From Protonemura montana (taxonomy: Eukaryota > Arthropoda > Insecta > Plecoptera > Nemouridae): 64,000 nt of DNA. This document shows positions 49,301-61,499 of this stretch, in pieces. Both the position numbers and the translations under genes were made by a program. The notes under the pieces were generated by a model that worked only from the letters and a program-made list of their open reading frames with translations, was not told the origin of the DNA and did no database searches. Each line of letters opens with the position of its first letter. Positions within the stretch are counted from its first letter, which is position 1. The stretch covers positions 9,483,943-9,547,942 of the forward strand of contig OX387603.1 in assembly GCA_947568835.1 (NCBI GenBank), given 5' to 3'.

Positions 49301-52300
49301 AGTCAGATGGAGACCGGTGACGGATTGTCTGGGCACGCCGAGACCTATAAACGGGGTCAATCTCGTTAAGAACGCATGGATCGCGCGGAAAGCGAAACTG
49401 TCTGTGGAGTTTTGCGGTGACGGATCGGAATTCAGGATAAACAAGCTTCTTATGAGTGAAATTTAGATGTAATTGCCATGACGTATGCGGGACTGTTCTA
49501 AAAGAGCACGGGATTCCGTCGGATAATAGCAAGGTATAGCAATACAAGCAAGCGTATGTAATAGCAATAATTGCAGGTAAGCTATTTTACCTATTTTTAG
49601 CATATGGAGATACAAGGATGTTGCCAAAAGTTACAAAAACCAGTATCAATTAGATCACATTAAAAAAACAAATGCGTTTTATTTACTAAAGCCTATTCAT
49701 TTCCCTCGGGGAAATTATTACGGCCAAGAACGATTGCCTTGAGAAAAAAGATTTCTCGTGAGGTAATATGTAAAGTCACCTAATCAATTAAAATAATTTG
49801 TTTTTGTGCTCAACTTTACTAGCTAAACACGTTTAAATTGCTTTCAGCGACATTGCTGATCTTTGAAATCGATGTGCTTTGAAGCTTTCCTTGCTCAAAA
49901 TGATCTCCACTAGAAATATAAAGTCCGTTCACGAATTGTTTCTGCCTCTACGCTTATCGCAGGAAACTGGGAATCCTAAACTTACATAACCTGAAGCGAG
50001 CCTAGCACGTGGTCTGTAACCGTATAGCCATCCGCCCACAAATACGACGTGGATTCAACAAGTTATCCCGCGCGGGTCGTCTCACGTGGGCCGTCGACGT
50101 GGAGTCGTGACAAGGGGTGATTTTCTGGGATCGCCGCACGTAAATCATGAGCCATGCCGCCCATCTACCGCAGGGGGTGACGGATTTTAGTGCACTTGGG
50201 TTAAAGGGGCTGTAGGGGACGAGAGAGATTTTATCGGGCACTTTGTTATATTCTCGGGATATCTGGAAATATCAAACTGGTATAAAATGACATCGCTTTG
50301 TAGGGATGATAGCAAATACTCGTAGAAATGTTAACAAATTGCTTCAAATTGTAACTGTCGTGCTTATGAATGTTTAAATTACTAGTTATCGTAATTTGCA
50401 TGATTTTTTAAGGGCAGGAAAATTATGCTACCCTCTAATAAAGTGTTCCTTAAGTCGGGAATCGGGAAGAAAAGTGGTCGATTTCTCAAATAGTAACAAA
50501 CATATTTGAGAGAATAACGTTTCATATAAATTCAAAAAAAATCTTGAGATTTACGCTAAAATCCTTATCACAATAATAATGATCTTCAAGTACTCATCAT
50601 TGTGTGAAAATTACCAAGTTTAAAGAAAATTGACACGAGCGAGTGCAATTTCAATAAATTTACGTTTAGAAAATAAAAAATTCTGTCGATCCACTTGATT
50701 GAGGATCAAAATCGCTGTAATACCTAACAAAATAGGGGGGCAAGAGGCCATTATACTCCCTCCCCCTGCCCCTGCGTGCCACCTGGCGGTCAATTCGGGG
50801 ATCACTAATCCGGCACACGTCCATCTAAGACCAATCACTGCAACCATTATAATCTTCTCGTTAAAATTAATCGAAACAAATTGCAAGTCGCGCTGCCTGA
50901 TCCTCGAGTGGCCGTTCAAAACTCGCAAACAAAAATAATCGACATTCTTCTTTTATCCCGTTCTCGCGTGACTCGAATATTATATTCTGCACACTCCAAG
51001 TAGGTACCTAGTTTTCTTATTACGCCCGTCGGATGGTTGCATTTTAAAACTAATCACTGTCTTTAGGAAACATCAAGTAAATATACTCAGCGTTTAGGGC
51101 TCGAGGTACGAATATTCTCGTATGTGCACGCAGGCTGCACCTGTACTGCAATGATCACTGTAATCACTGCAGTCAACAATCAGCGACTAACGGAACTGCA
51201 TCGTTATGATATTACCGAGGTGGCAGGCTACCATTGATTTATAGTCCTGGGGAGTGTCGAGAATCTCTTTTTGAACGCCGCGTGATTGATTTTACAGAAA
51301 TTACGTCCAGCAAATTGGTATTTTTGCGTGTATATTCATGTGAAATTTATGAATATTTCCGTTATTTTTAAGTAAACCCAAGTATTAACCCATCCGTCCT
51401 AAAATTACAGGGCCCAAGAGTATTTCTAGGATAAGAAGCTCTAGTAAAAATAGAGTCTCACAGCGTTCTTGCAACATTAACCTAAAAGCTTTAATGGATT
51501 AACGAAATTCAAGACGACGGCGTCGGTCGGTCGTTCATCCTAGTGGTCTTCATTCACTATGCAACGAAAATACGGTATTTTCTTCATTTCTGTACGAAAA
51601 TCTTACCTTAAATTGGGTTTCATTGTTGTCAACAATGGGCTCATAAATCTACGAATTGTGAATTCCGAGCAAAATACTTTTTCCCAGTTATTAAAACCAC
51701 CTTCATCTCTGTGATAACCGTGTCGACCTAATCAAGAACAATTACCACGTATCCAACTGTCGCCAAGTTTTTCCACGACAAATTCCGTAATTTTTTCAAA
51801 TTTCAAGGCCATCCGACACAACCACTCGGAATGCTTATAAATACCATAGTGGAAAATTGTGTAGCGTTCTATCTATACCTGGTGATTACATCATTACACA
51901 AGAAGTTTATATCATAAATTGAAAATCAAAACGTAAATTGCCATACGAACGCACGAGGACATTGTTAGGCTTGCCGCGAAACTGGTTTTCCTGCGCTCCC
52001 ACAGTCTTGCCCCGAAGGCACGATAAATTCCAGACTCAGTGCAGACTTGGTATACCTGAATAACGTATGGTGATGTCGAGGCAATTACCGAGCAGAACAA
52101 GAATGATAGGCTGACATTTTGACCAACGTGTGCGAGCTATGTGTGTGTGTGTGTTTTTTGCTTGGTTGTTTATAAATGGGGTGCAGCACAAACCAATTTG
52201 TTTCGCGACTTTAGTGATTTGGCTTTCGCTAAATTTAGCATTTTGATCCCGGTTTGTGGTATTTAATGTCCGATTCGGATTATACGCGAAACGGAATTAA

Positions 52301-52950
52301 TAAAACGACTCGACAATCGATATTCACTAAGCCACCGTGACTTTATACATTCGTGTTTGGTGCTACCTACTACTGTCACATTTTATTTCTTCATTTATTT
52401 TTGACAATTTTTTTCTTTGTTCCAATTACTTCATATACATTTGTACCAAACAGCATGTTTTTTTTTTTTTGTTAAAACAGTTGCTCTTTGGTTGCCTGTT
52501 AAAACAAATATCTTCTAAATTGCATATTTTACTTTAATATGAGATGTATGAGGTCATACATTTTGTGTTAATTGCATCTTCTTATAGGCATTCAATTCTT
52601 GAACTAGCATTGGTAGTAATTTCCACCCTCACTGCTAGATTTAAAGAAAAAAATCTTTTGAAAGCATTGGATCTCCTTGACCAGCTTAAGCCAACTGACC
52701 CATAAGAAAGTGCAATCAGATGTGCGAATTACGTTGCAGCATTCACACTTCGTAACCTAACCATTCCAAAGCACTTGAATTTTCTGAATTGCAAGTCTTC
52801 ATAAATAGCCAGGGCGCCTGGCTCGAATGTAGTTCACTTTTAATGAGGCAATCAATTAAATTAACATCAAGGAAACGGCATGCTACTACCGACTTAACGT
52901 CTTCATTAATCAAACTAGTATTTCTAGTAAATTGCAATGTGAGCGAGAAA
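46370..52950. other. intronic DNA, nothing recognised
   Basis: Contains a TATTTG repeat near 46792-46810 and three tandem TGTTTTACA units at about 48900-48925. Around 47040-47120 and 48040-48080 there is a concentration of TAATTA/CAATTA homeodomain-type cores. No exon recognised. Confidence 0.4.
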
Positions 52951-52959
52951 GAAAAGCCC

Positions 52960-53110
52960 GTTCCAGTCTCGAGTTGCAGCTGTGTGTATATGTGTGTTTC
53001 AGAGATGCATTTCAGTGCATCCGATTGCTTATGAATGGAGATGCACTTTCGCAATGCGCTCACGTGTGGTGCATAATTGCATTTGAATTCTGAACGGTGC
53101 GCAGCGTAGA
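52960..53110. repeat. TGCA-rich locus
   Basis: GAGATGCATTTCAGTGCATC, GAGATGCACTTTCGCAATGC and TAATTGCATTTGAATTC follow closely. Word usage resembles the loci at 20385 and 53430. Confidence 0.35.
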
Positions 53111-53429
53111 CTTGGCCAGACGAAAAAAAAGTACACATGTCAGTTGCATTGAATTAATATGCTCAGCAGTCAGCTGTCTTTGAACATACGCCTTCTACGA
53201 TACGCGATCGCAGAGTCGATAAACTTCACTACTGAATGTATTGTTAGATAATTTTTAGATGACCACTTGTAACAATTGAAGAAAAACAAAAAGACGGGGT
53301 GCTTATTTGAAACTGAAACTAACGGACAAATTGGTGAAAAGCAACTTTTACATTTTCAAACGCAGACGGTTACTTTTTTTTCTCGCTCAAACTAAAAACA
53401 GATAGATACCAGACATGGCTACTGTAAAG

Positions 53430-53660
53430 TGTGCTGGAAACAAGCTCGTGTATTGCAGAGTTCTTGTGCATCCTTTCACGAGATTGCAGTTCGTTGCAAC
53501 TCGCGCTCGGATGCATTACGTGCATGTATTCGCAGCACCTTGAAGTCGTGCACTTGCACTTTGCGCGTGCATGCACGCAAACGCGCGTGTACCTGCGTGA
53601 AAACTGCAGAGTGCATTTTGCAGTTTCACGTGGCAGTTCATGTTGTTGAAGTTGTGCGGT
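53430..53660. repeat. TGCA-rich locus with perfect palindrome
   Basis: Includes GATTGCAGTTCGTTGCAACT, GGATGCATTACGTGCATG, the exact 14-base palindrome GCGTGCATGCACGC (53565-53578) and CTGCAGAGTGCATTTTGCAG. The chance open frames here are Cys/His-rich only because TGC/TGT/CAC codons are abundant. Confidence 0.4.
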
Positions 53661-53836
53661 CGATGGCATACACCGTGAATGCAATATGTAGTATGGAAAT
53701 TTATGGGTATCAACACCTGACAGCAAGATGTTAAGAGAAATTTTGAATTTTTTACTGTGAAATTTATTAAATCTTTGACAAGAAACGAGTTCGTAGCCAC
53801 CAAGTAACAGGAGCAGTGAGCTTTTCTTTAAATACA

Positions 53837-53856
53837 CATATATATATATATATACA
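53837..53856. repeat. (TA)n microsatellite
   Basis: About eight TA units inside an ACATATA...TATACAT context. Confidence 0.85.
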
Positions 53857-54986
53857 TAAAAGCGGAGTCACTTGGTTTTCTCAAATAAAGCATAAACCTT
53901 CGTCTTGTGGTCTTCTGAATCCACACAAGCCTGCAGCAATTTATAATATTTTTAAATTAAATTGTTCACCTTTTATAGGCATAACAAAACATTTGCAGGA
54001 AATTTCGGAAATCGAATATTTCTTTCACGAGTACCTCAAATTCGTGTCAGAACTTTAAAACCACCGTTTCCATGACGACAACCAATCCGAGCTACGTATC
54101 ACAATCACCACTCTAACGGTAATTTAAGTGACAGCGAACAAAGGAAACCCGACATTCGAAGTTTCAAGTGCAAATTCGAACAGTGGTGCCACCACGGTCT
54201 CTTTGACGAAATCACTGCATCAGTTTCCATGTCAACGAGAAGGTGCCGGTCGTGACCCAATTAACACCCACCACTGTATGCGTTGCTCTTTGCTGAAAGT
54301 CTTGTTGGGTGACATAGTGGCCAATTCTGCGCAGAAAACACCGTGTCGACGCCGTGGTGCCTGTTGAAACATGATGAGTTGCAGACTAGGTACACGCCGT
54401 GAACGTCATGTTTGCTCCAAGACTGACTGACAAATCAAATGTCATCTGAAATGGTCGACTGCACTTTTGATTTGAAATAGTGTTATCTGCAAAATACTGA
54501 GAACGACTTAGCCATAGCATTAAACAAAGATTAATTGAGCAAAAAATAGTTTCAACTGCAAGTAATCTAAATGAAAGAACTGAATACAATTTTAAACACC
54601 CTTTACAACTGTGACTCCACCACCGGGCGACCGGCATTTTTGTCGGTATAGCAAATATCGGTGGGCATTTTTTCGCGAAGACAGTTCAACATTAGCACCG
54701 AGACTCGTAACTAAAATTGTAAACCTAATGCCTTGAGCAACTCGTCGACGCAAAACATGGCACAGAGTGAATTTCGTACCGAGTTCGCCTCTCCCTGCTT
54801 TGGCTCTCCACCACTCGCCATTAGCAGCGCACTAATCAGTTCTGTAGACTCTTCCACGACGGCCACGTGGCACCCCGACGCATCAAAGAAAGCAACAGAG
54901 AGAGAGAGAGAGCGTCATGATATTATTATCGATATATCGAAAACTCTGTTTCCTGTTTATGGGAGCAGACGGTCGGCTCTATCACT

Positions 54987-54987
<1 letters not shown>

Positions 54988-55017
<30 letters not shown>
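54988..55017 (+). repeat. poly-G tract (30)
   Basis: The longest homopolymer in the window, preceded at 54896-54912 by an (AG)n run. It translates as poly-Gly or poly-Pro in chance frames on the two strands. Confidence 0.92.
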
Positions 55018-55022
<5 letters not shown>

Positions 55023-55323
55023 TGGACTAATGGTTTCGACCCCTTACGAGGCCGAAGGGGGTGGAGGTGGTGTCTATTAATAGTCGGATGCGGCCGATAG
55101 TGAAGCTGTGAGCGTTTACGAGGGCTGGAAACGTAGGAAGGTGGAAGGATCTTCGACGATGGTATACCAATGCGCGTGGGTTTTTGATGTGATATTGCTT
55201 TTCTCATGCGGTTATGTGCTATAAATAGTTTGAAAAACAATCAGACGTTGTGGCATTTTGTAAGGAGTGTACTGGTTTTTAGTGCTTGGTTATTTGACTC
55301 TTCATTGTCAAGGGTAATCTTAT

Positions 55324-55378
55324 AGTTTTTCTTAAAACTAGTGCTAAGGATAAATCAAGTAGACGTGAGTCTAAAAAC
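55324..55378 (-). repeat. relative of the 30.7-kb inverted-repeat element
   Basis: AAAACTAGTGCTAAGG and AATCAAGTAGACGTGAGTCT are near-identical to the reverse complement of 30645-30695. The match lies outside the inverted arms of that element, so this is a partial copy or a shared flanking repeat. Confidence 0.65.
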
Positions 55379-55522
55379 CATCATAATCGTATAGTTCCTT
55401 TCATGAAAGCAATGAAGAAAAATGAAATATAATCTACAGCTAGTTTTCGTGAAAAATTGGTTGTTATTCAGTAAGGAAAAATGTTGAGAAGATTTTGACT
55501 AGACGTCTTTCTCGTCACTAAA

Positions 55523-55906
55523 GATTGATTGATGTGAAGTGTTTATGTCTTATGGAGTCGGGAAAGTGGGAGATAATATTGATGGTGACAAACTTGTCAT
55601 AGCTTAGAAGAGAGGAGGATAAAGCCGGTGCCACCACTACGAGATAGGAAGTTTTTCTGTCGAAGAGCGCCACGGAAACAATCGGCTTAACGTCACTTCT
55701 GAAGAACGATACAACGCGAACAACACTGTTCATCCAGAAATCAGTGCTGTCGAGAGGTTGATATGCTAACTCACTTCAACACCTCCAATCTCTCCCGAAC
55801 AGAATTGGTCATAAGTTTGATGGGCATCCAATCAATATGTAACCCAGCGGTGAGTTGCTTAACTTTGGTGACGCGAACCGGGATCTCCGGACGCCAAACC
55901 GTTTGG
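55523..55906 (-). repeat. 5S-derived SINE, diverged copy with degraded tail
   Basis: Reverse-strand copy. The ATTGATTGAT end and body (AACGTCACTTCTGAAGAACG) are present and the 5S part is recognisable (GTTGCTTAACTTTGGTGACG, ending CGCCAAACCGTTTGG). The conserved tail motif near the left end is altered and the CAT-rich part shortened. The C-box is damaged. Confidence 0.8.
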
Positions 55907-55952
55907 TCCTCGGTCCCTGATAAGTCAAAAAAGTGAACTGCTTGAGTTAGGA

Positions 55953-56090
55953 TGAAATCTTATTTAAATTGCAAACGCTTGCAATGCGCGGGGTATTTTA
56001 TTATTATCAACATTATAACCGTCTCAAAAATTGATGCCCAAACGGGTGGGCATCAATTTTTGAGATGGTTATAGTGCTGATAATAACGAT
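55953..56090 (-). repeat. hairpin repeat family copy, 40-base arms
   Basis: Arms 56001-56040 and 56047-56086 are nearly perfect reverse complements around the loop AACGGG; for example CTCAAAAATTGATGCCCA faces TGGGCATCAATTTTTGAG. The tail (TTAAATTGCAAACGCTTGCA, GGGGTATTTTATTATT) is shared with 29390 and 36577. No tRNA-like sequence is present, unlike in the 36577 copy. Confidence 0.75.
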
Positions 56091-57263
56091 CTGCTTGAGA
56101 TTTAGAAAAAAAAAACATCAATTACATGTTCTTAGAGTCGAATTTTCTTTAGCTTGTGACCTTTTTTGAAGCTACTTACTTCTTATGAATGAAAAATTAT
56201 GTTGGATATCGCGGTACCTCTTGACGTCGTCGCCCCCGTATCATACAAGAGTAGTATTTTTAGCATTTTATTAGCTACGGATAATGCTGCAAATTGATTT
56301 AAAACGGACATTGACGGGTTAATGTGACATAATCTGATAAGTTGTATTCCTGATTATTGATGGTTTGTCGAAGGTGGATGTTTATGTTTTGGTGCAAATG
56401 CAGTGGGGTGTACATACCGCTACGTGCCAGCGATTTATCACTTTATTGGAACGCGGAAACAGTGCCGCCCGCACATCGCTTTGTTTAACGACGCACGTGT
56501 GAATTCGGCACGAAGTCGACCGACTTGCCCCTAAGCACTTTTAACGGAATAAAATATGACGACCAACGAAAATAAGCGAGGGACATTACTTCGGCCGGGG
56601 CGGGCGCCGACGCACAGCAATAACGATTTAACTGCCTTTTGTTGGGCTCACCACTTAAATCTATCAGCAATCATAAAAGTGTCTTGAATTTTAACAAACT
56701 TAAAAATATCGCCGAACAATGGATGCTAAGTTTAGCTGCTGAAATCATCGCATTGCGCTGTACATTTTTCATCTTTTAATTGCACGAGACAATTGTCTCA
56801 CTGGTCGTGCTGTTTTTTTGCACTTTATTGTTAACTGCAATGAGTTCAACTATTCCAACTGGTCAGATCGATTGGCCGATTGGGTTCCGATTGGTTGTGA
56901 GAGGATTATTCCGATTGGTTGACAATTTCAACCGATTAGAGGTCAGGGTGTTGGGGTTATTCACCTCTGCAGGGGGGTTGGGTTCAAATCTTGTCGCCGC
57001 CAAATTACACATCAGGAGGACTAGGTCAAGAATATTATGCGGAAAAAAGACACTTTGAACATTACGCTTTTGTGGGTGATGAAATCTGGAGGGGCACTAC
57101 TTAATATTTTTGATCCGGCCACCTTGCTCATTTCTTTTTCGTTGGCCCATCAAGACAGGAAATCCGAGCTCTCCCCCACAAAACCATACTTTTCGAACAA
57201 ATCCCCTTGTAACTTTGTACCAAAATCAACAATCACCTTCCCGACCTCATTAAAGACTCCCCA

Positions 57264-57704
57264 CCGAACAGTTTGGCGTGTTGGTAACGCCGGTTCTCGT
57301 TAGATCACCGAAGTTAAGCAACACTGCGCTGAGTCAGGTATAGGATGGGTGACCACGATGTACATGACCAGTTCTATTCAGGAGAGAGGTTAAAGGGATG
57401 AAAGTTAGTACAGAAATTTCATTCGCCTAGCTTATCAACTTCTCGACAGCATAGATTTGTGGAGAAATCCTGCTGTTTAAGTTGTACCGTCCTTCGGAAG
57501 GGACGTGAAGCCGGTGGTCCCCTTGGTGCTCTTTGACTGGTGCTCTTAGGCTACGTGCCGGCACCGGGTTTTCTCTCCTCCCTTCTAGACTAGGTTACGC
57601 TCATCATCATCCTCATCATCATCCACTCATTCATCGACGCCATTAGACCAGTTCCGCATGGCCAGATGTCAAAACAGTGCGTCGTTAAATACCACAAATA
57701 AATG
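57264..57704 (+). repeat. 5S-derived SINE, full length
   Basis: With 45926 the best copy. CCGAACAGTTTGGCGTGTTG, then ACGCCGGTTCTCGTTAGATC, CCGAAGTTAAGCAACACTGC and ATAGGATGGGTGACC; body CTTCGGAAGGGACGTGAAGC; GTGCCGGCACCGGGTTTTCT; CATCATCATCCTCATCATCA; tail AAAACAGTGCGTCGTTAAAT. Compared with 5S rRNA, only about the first 90 bases are 5S-like; the end of the gene is replaced by the SINE body. Confidence 0.92.
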
Positions 57705-58940
57705 AAGACTCCCCTACCCGTAGCTCCTTTGACTCAAAACTGCGTATCTTTCTTCTCAACAACCCCTTCTACTCACTTGATGAATATTACTTATCTAGAA
57801 ATTTGCAAAACTATCATCTGTAAATGTGTAAATCTCCTTGAACAAAACCAGTTATTATTATTATTATTATTATTATTTCTATTATACTTTACTTTTATAA
57901 AAATTATACGCCCATAGAATAGCTAACCTGACGTTGCCCACACTTGTATACTATACCTACCTGTCACGGACAAAAATAATTATTACATTACATGATTACA
58001 TAACATAGCATTACATCCCAATCACTATCCCCTACACGCCTGATTACGTGAAATTTCTATTTACCTAGAACCTACTCCACGCATAATCTTGTTTATTAGC
58101 CACGGATACACTTACTCGATCGATGCGCCCTGGTCGATTCCGCGTACACGAGCGTCGACATCGGGTTTGGAGCATTAAATGGATTTCCTCTGCGTTTAAC
58201 ATCATTTGGAGAGATCATGAAATGGCTTAATAAAATTGTCTAATTAAAAGTGTTTATAAGCTAGGCACTTATTCAATTTCTATGACTTTGACAGTGATTC
58301 AATGCGATTTTCGCAGTGTTTCAATTTGGCGCCGGATACACTAAAGCAAATAAAACTACCATAGTATGTACTACCATAGTAGTATAACAACACACTGTTG
58401 AAGATCAACTTGCTGCTAAGTCTTCCACATCTATAACTGTCTTGCTTCGATTAACCTTTTTGCGTAGAAAAGTCACTGTTCTTGGCAATTGACTCTCTTC
58501 CGTTGCAACGGTTGTTGGTAAATGTTGTCACTGAGATAGGTTATTTATCACCTATTGTGAATACCTTCAGCAGTTGAGTGTGCATGCTATAACGACATTG
58601 CAAAGTATGTATTAATTTTATCGGAATGTCATCATTAAAGCGATTTATCCTACATTTACTTCAACTAGGGTTAGAGCAATGTTTGCAGGGTCAATATTAA
58701 TATTGTGAAATTAATGGGAGAGGAGTAGCGGGCAGGAAAAAGAAATTAGCTGTAGTATCGTTTATAAACCTGGGGAAACATATTTTCGTGCAAGTATTTT
58801 AAAATATTTGTGATAAAAGTGTATGAAAACAGGCACAAAACTGAAATGTACCACCTTCTCAAGGTCAATGATAGTGTAGCAAGTGTCGTCTAACGATTAT
58901 CGCAGGATTTTATTGACTAACAAGATGTAACCACGTCTCG
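57705..58940. other. intronic DNA, nothing recognised
   Basis: AT-rich with a (TTA)n array near 57852-57876 and a small TACCATAGTA duplication near 58360-58384. Confidence 0.4.
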
Positions 58941-58949
58941 GCATACCTC

Positions 58950-59035
58950 TGAATCGGCACACAACTGCATGCACGTTTTCCGTGCAGGCTCGGGAATGCA
59001 GTTGTAAAATTGCATTCGTCGACTCGGAATCGTTG
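58950..59035. repeat. TGCA-rich locus
   Basis: AACTGCATGCACGTTTTCCG, GTGCAGGC, ATGCAGTTG and ATTGCATTCG in about 80 bases, resembling the loci near 20.4 and 53.5 kb. Confidence 0.3.
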
Positions 59036-60619
59036 TCTCAAACGCACTCGCCGGCGCCAGTCTAGGTGATAAAACGCGTCGGATTGAAGCTCTGGAATCG
59101 TTACGGGAAATAATCAGCTGTTCACAAGATTTTAGGCAATATAAATTTAAAACGACCCTGGTATACAAATAGTAATAAAATAAATATAAACCCCTTGTAC
59201 AATCTCGGAAATTTGATGTATAGTTTTGATACGACCCGGCACATGAAAATTGTTCAGCGAGTTCTTGAGCATCAAATGCATCATCGTCTTTAACGAGTGT
59301 CGGAACGGGCAGAGTCCTCTTGTGCAAAGTCCTTTCGCGAAGTCCTTGCGACACGCTTAGCTATGTTAGTGATGCACATATTTTGCCACCCCCCGCACGG
59401 CTTCCATAACAAAAACTACTCCTTGTTTGCAGTCCCTCGCATATAAAATTTAAATACCACATCTCCGATCTCTGTCTGACCTATGCCCTGACCGGCTAAA
59501 GATATAAAATAACCGATCTGCAAAGCCATCTTCTTCTTTAACTCTCATTTTGTTTCTCGATTGTTTCGTGAGTCTAATGACGTGTTCATCACCGCCGAAG
59601 AGACGCTGCAAGTGTAATCTCCGATGCATATTCATGACTCTTGGGGGAAGGGAGGATGCCGAGTCCTTCACGGCTTCCTGCGTCTGCACTTTTCACCGTC
59701 CTATCCCTTTCTTCCTCGACGTCGCTTCTTGATCGCTGAATTCATTTGTTTGTCGCACAGCGATTTGCGTTGTGTTTCCTTACAAACGACTCCGAGGCGC
59801 GTAGCTAAAAGAAGGACAATCTCAAAGCTGGCCTCTAGGATCTCCGCACAAATCTTACCACCGAAAAACATCTGCTAATTAAGAACAACAACGCTTTGTG
59901 CTAGAATTTGAAAGAAAGTGTCCGCCATCTTGTTTTGCAAACAATATTTGTGTCTGACGCGACTTGTGGATAGGGCAACATGAAATGTCCCTCCACAACA
60001 TTTTATATTTATTACTTGTACCTAATTATCTAATTGCTGAGGTTTTTTGTACGACTTCTTCTAAGAAACTAGCCAAGCACAATGTGGCTTGGCTGGCATC
60101 TGTAACGTATTTGCCCTAGTTTCGGCGAGTGGATGATTCTCCTTACTCCTTAGTTCTTCTTGTTCCCGAAACCATCAAAGGAAGCGCAACGATCGTTTAT
60201 CAGAGCACCAAAACCTTCGCCTAGCGTTCACCTACTGCAGAGAGCGACAGGGCTAGCAAACGGTTTTCTGGGCATAGTGCTGAACAGAGGGTGGGTCTAG
60301 TGAATTAATAATCGCACCTTAATTAAACCCCCAACCCTCATTCTGGAATCTGATTACAATTTAATCAATACACCTGTCGTAAACCATGCCTTTATAATAT
60401 TATTAAAACGCATTGTCGAATGCGGTCCAGCGAGCGGGACGCGCAAAAAATAGTCCCCATTTCGACCGCTCGCTCACTGATCTCCAGGATTTAGTATCAT
60501 CGCGTTTAATTTGGTCCCGGGTTCGAGGGCACCCCCCGCGGTGACGCCACGGGTGGTCGAACCGGCAACCCAATCGCACGACGGCTCGCCGTGGAGGTGC
60601 CGGGTAACGCAGCGTTAGC

Positions 60620-60633
60620 GTCGCCATGACAAC
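60620..60633 (+). promoter_or_regulatory. X-box-like motif in a CpG-rich patch
   Basis: GTCGCCATGACAAC fits the X-box form GTHNYY-AT-RRNAAC. It lies in a GC- and CpG-richer patch (about 60420-60720) within the long intron. A regulatory element or internal promoter is possible but nothing else supports it. Confidence 0.25.
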
Positions 60634-61065
60634 GCCTTGGCTAGCTAGCGTACGGCGAAATGGCTGCTCGCAAATTAATTTCGTGACTCTAGCTAGCGCG
60701 CGCGCCATCTCGTGTAATTGGCCGGTCGGCAATGAAAACAGCTAGTGATTTATGTGTTCTGCATTTTTATTTGTTGATTTACGACACGCTGCAGCCGAGA
60801 AAATGGAGCTGTTAAAGTTTATATTTCTTTACTGCTATTCTTTGCCTCTGCGCATGCTTGCGCCCGTTCTCGGTGGCGGTGATGCGTCTTCAACCTCTCG
60901 GGGCCAATTTGTTTGGTCTTCGTAAGTAAGTTCAATTAGACCAATTATACCGCATTTTTTCGTCTTTTCGTCAAGGCCGATGACTTAGTCAAGGACACTT
61001 GACAACTGATCGACCGTCGCTGCGTTTCTTGACATCGGATGGCCGTTTAAGCGCGATTCAAAGCG

Positions 61066-61492
61066 GTAGGACGTCTCTAAACGCTGGGTCTAGTGAGATC
61101 GCTGAAGTTAAGCAACACTGCGCTAAGTCAGATATTGGATGGGTGACCATCATACACATGACCAGTTCTGTTCGGGAGAAAGGTTGGAGGGATGAAAGTT
61201 AGTACAGCAACTTCATTAGACTTCCTTTTCAAACACTCGACAGCATGGATTTGTGGAGGAATCCTGTTGGTTGTTTTGTACCGTTCTTCGGAAGGGATGT
61301 TGAGCCGGTGGCCCCCTTGGTGCTCTTGGCCAGGAGTAGACTGCGTTCCGGCTCCGGAATTGCGCTCCTTTTTTATTGATTATAACGTAAGGTTTTTCAT
61401 CTTCACCTTCATCATACATACTTTTCCTATAGTAGTGCCACAGCGCCAGCTTTCAAAACAGTGCGTCGTTAAAGACCACAAATCAATCCATC
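61066..61492 (+). repeat. 5S-derived SINE, near full length
   Basis: The 5' end is diverged, but GCTGAAGTTAAGCAACACTG and TTGGATGGGTGACC are intact. Body TTCTTCGGAAGGGATGTTGA; the tail TCAAAACAGTGCGTCGTTAA is followed by AATCAATCC. The CAT-rich part is shorter than in the best copies. Confidence 0.88.
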
Positions 61493-61499
61493 AAAAAGT

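Noticed and set aside
54926..55240. Frames with poly-Pro or poly-Gly
   Set aside because: Produced by the 30-base G homopolymer; no coding support.
56945..57005. tRNA-like GGGTTCAAATC with flanking stem-like bases
   Set aside because: The B-box-like motif is present, but no A-box at the right distance and no paired acceptor stem.
57268..57355. Functional 5S rRNA gene
   Set aside because: Only the first ~90 bases are 5S-like. The 3' third of 5S rRNA is replaced by SINE body and the same junction occurs in all copies.
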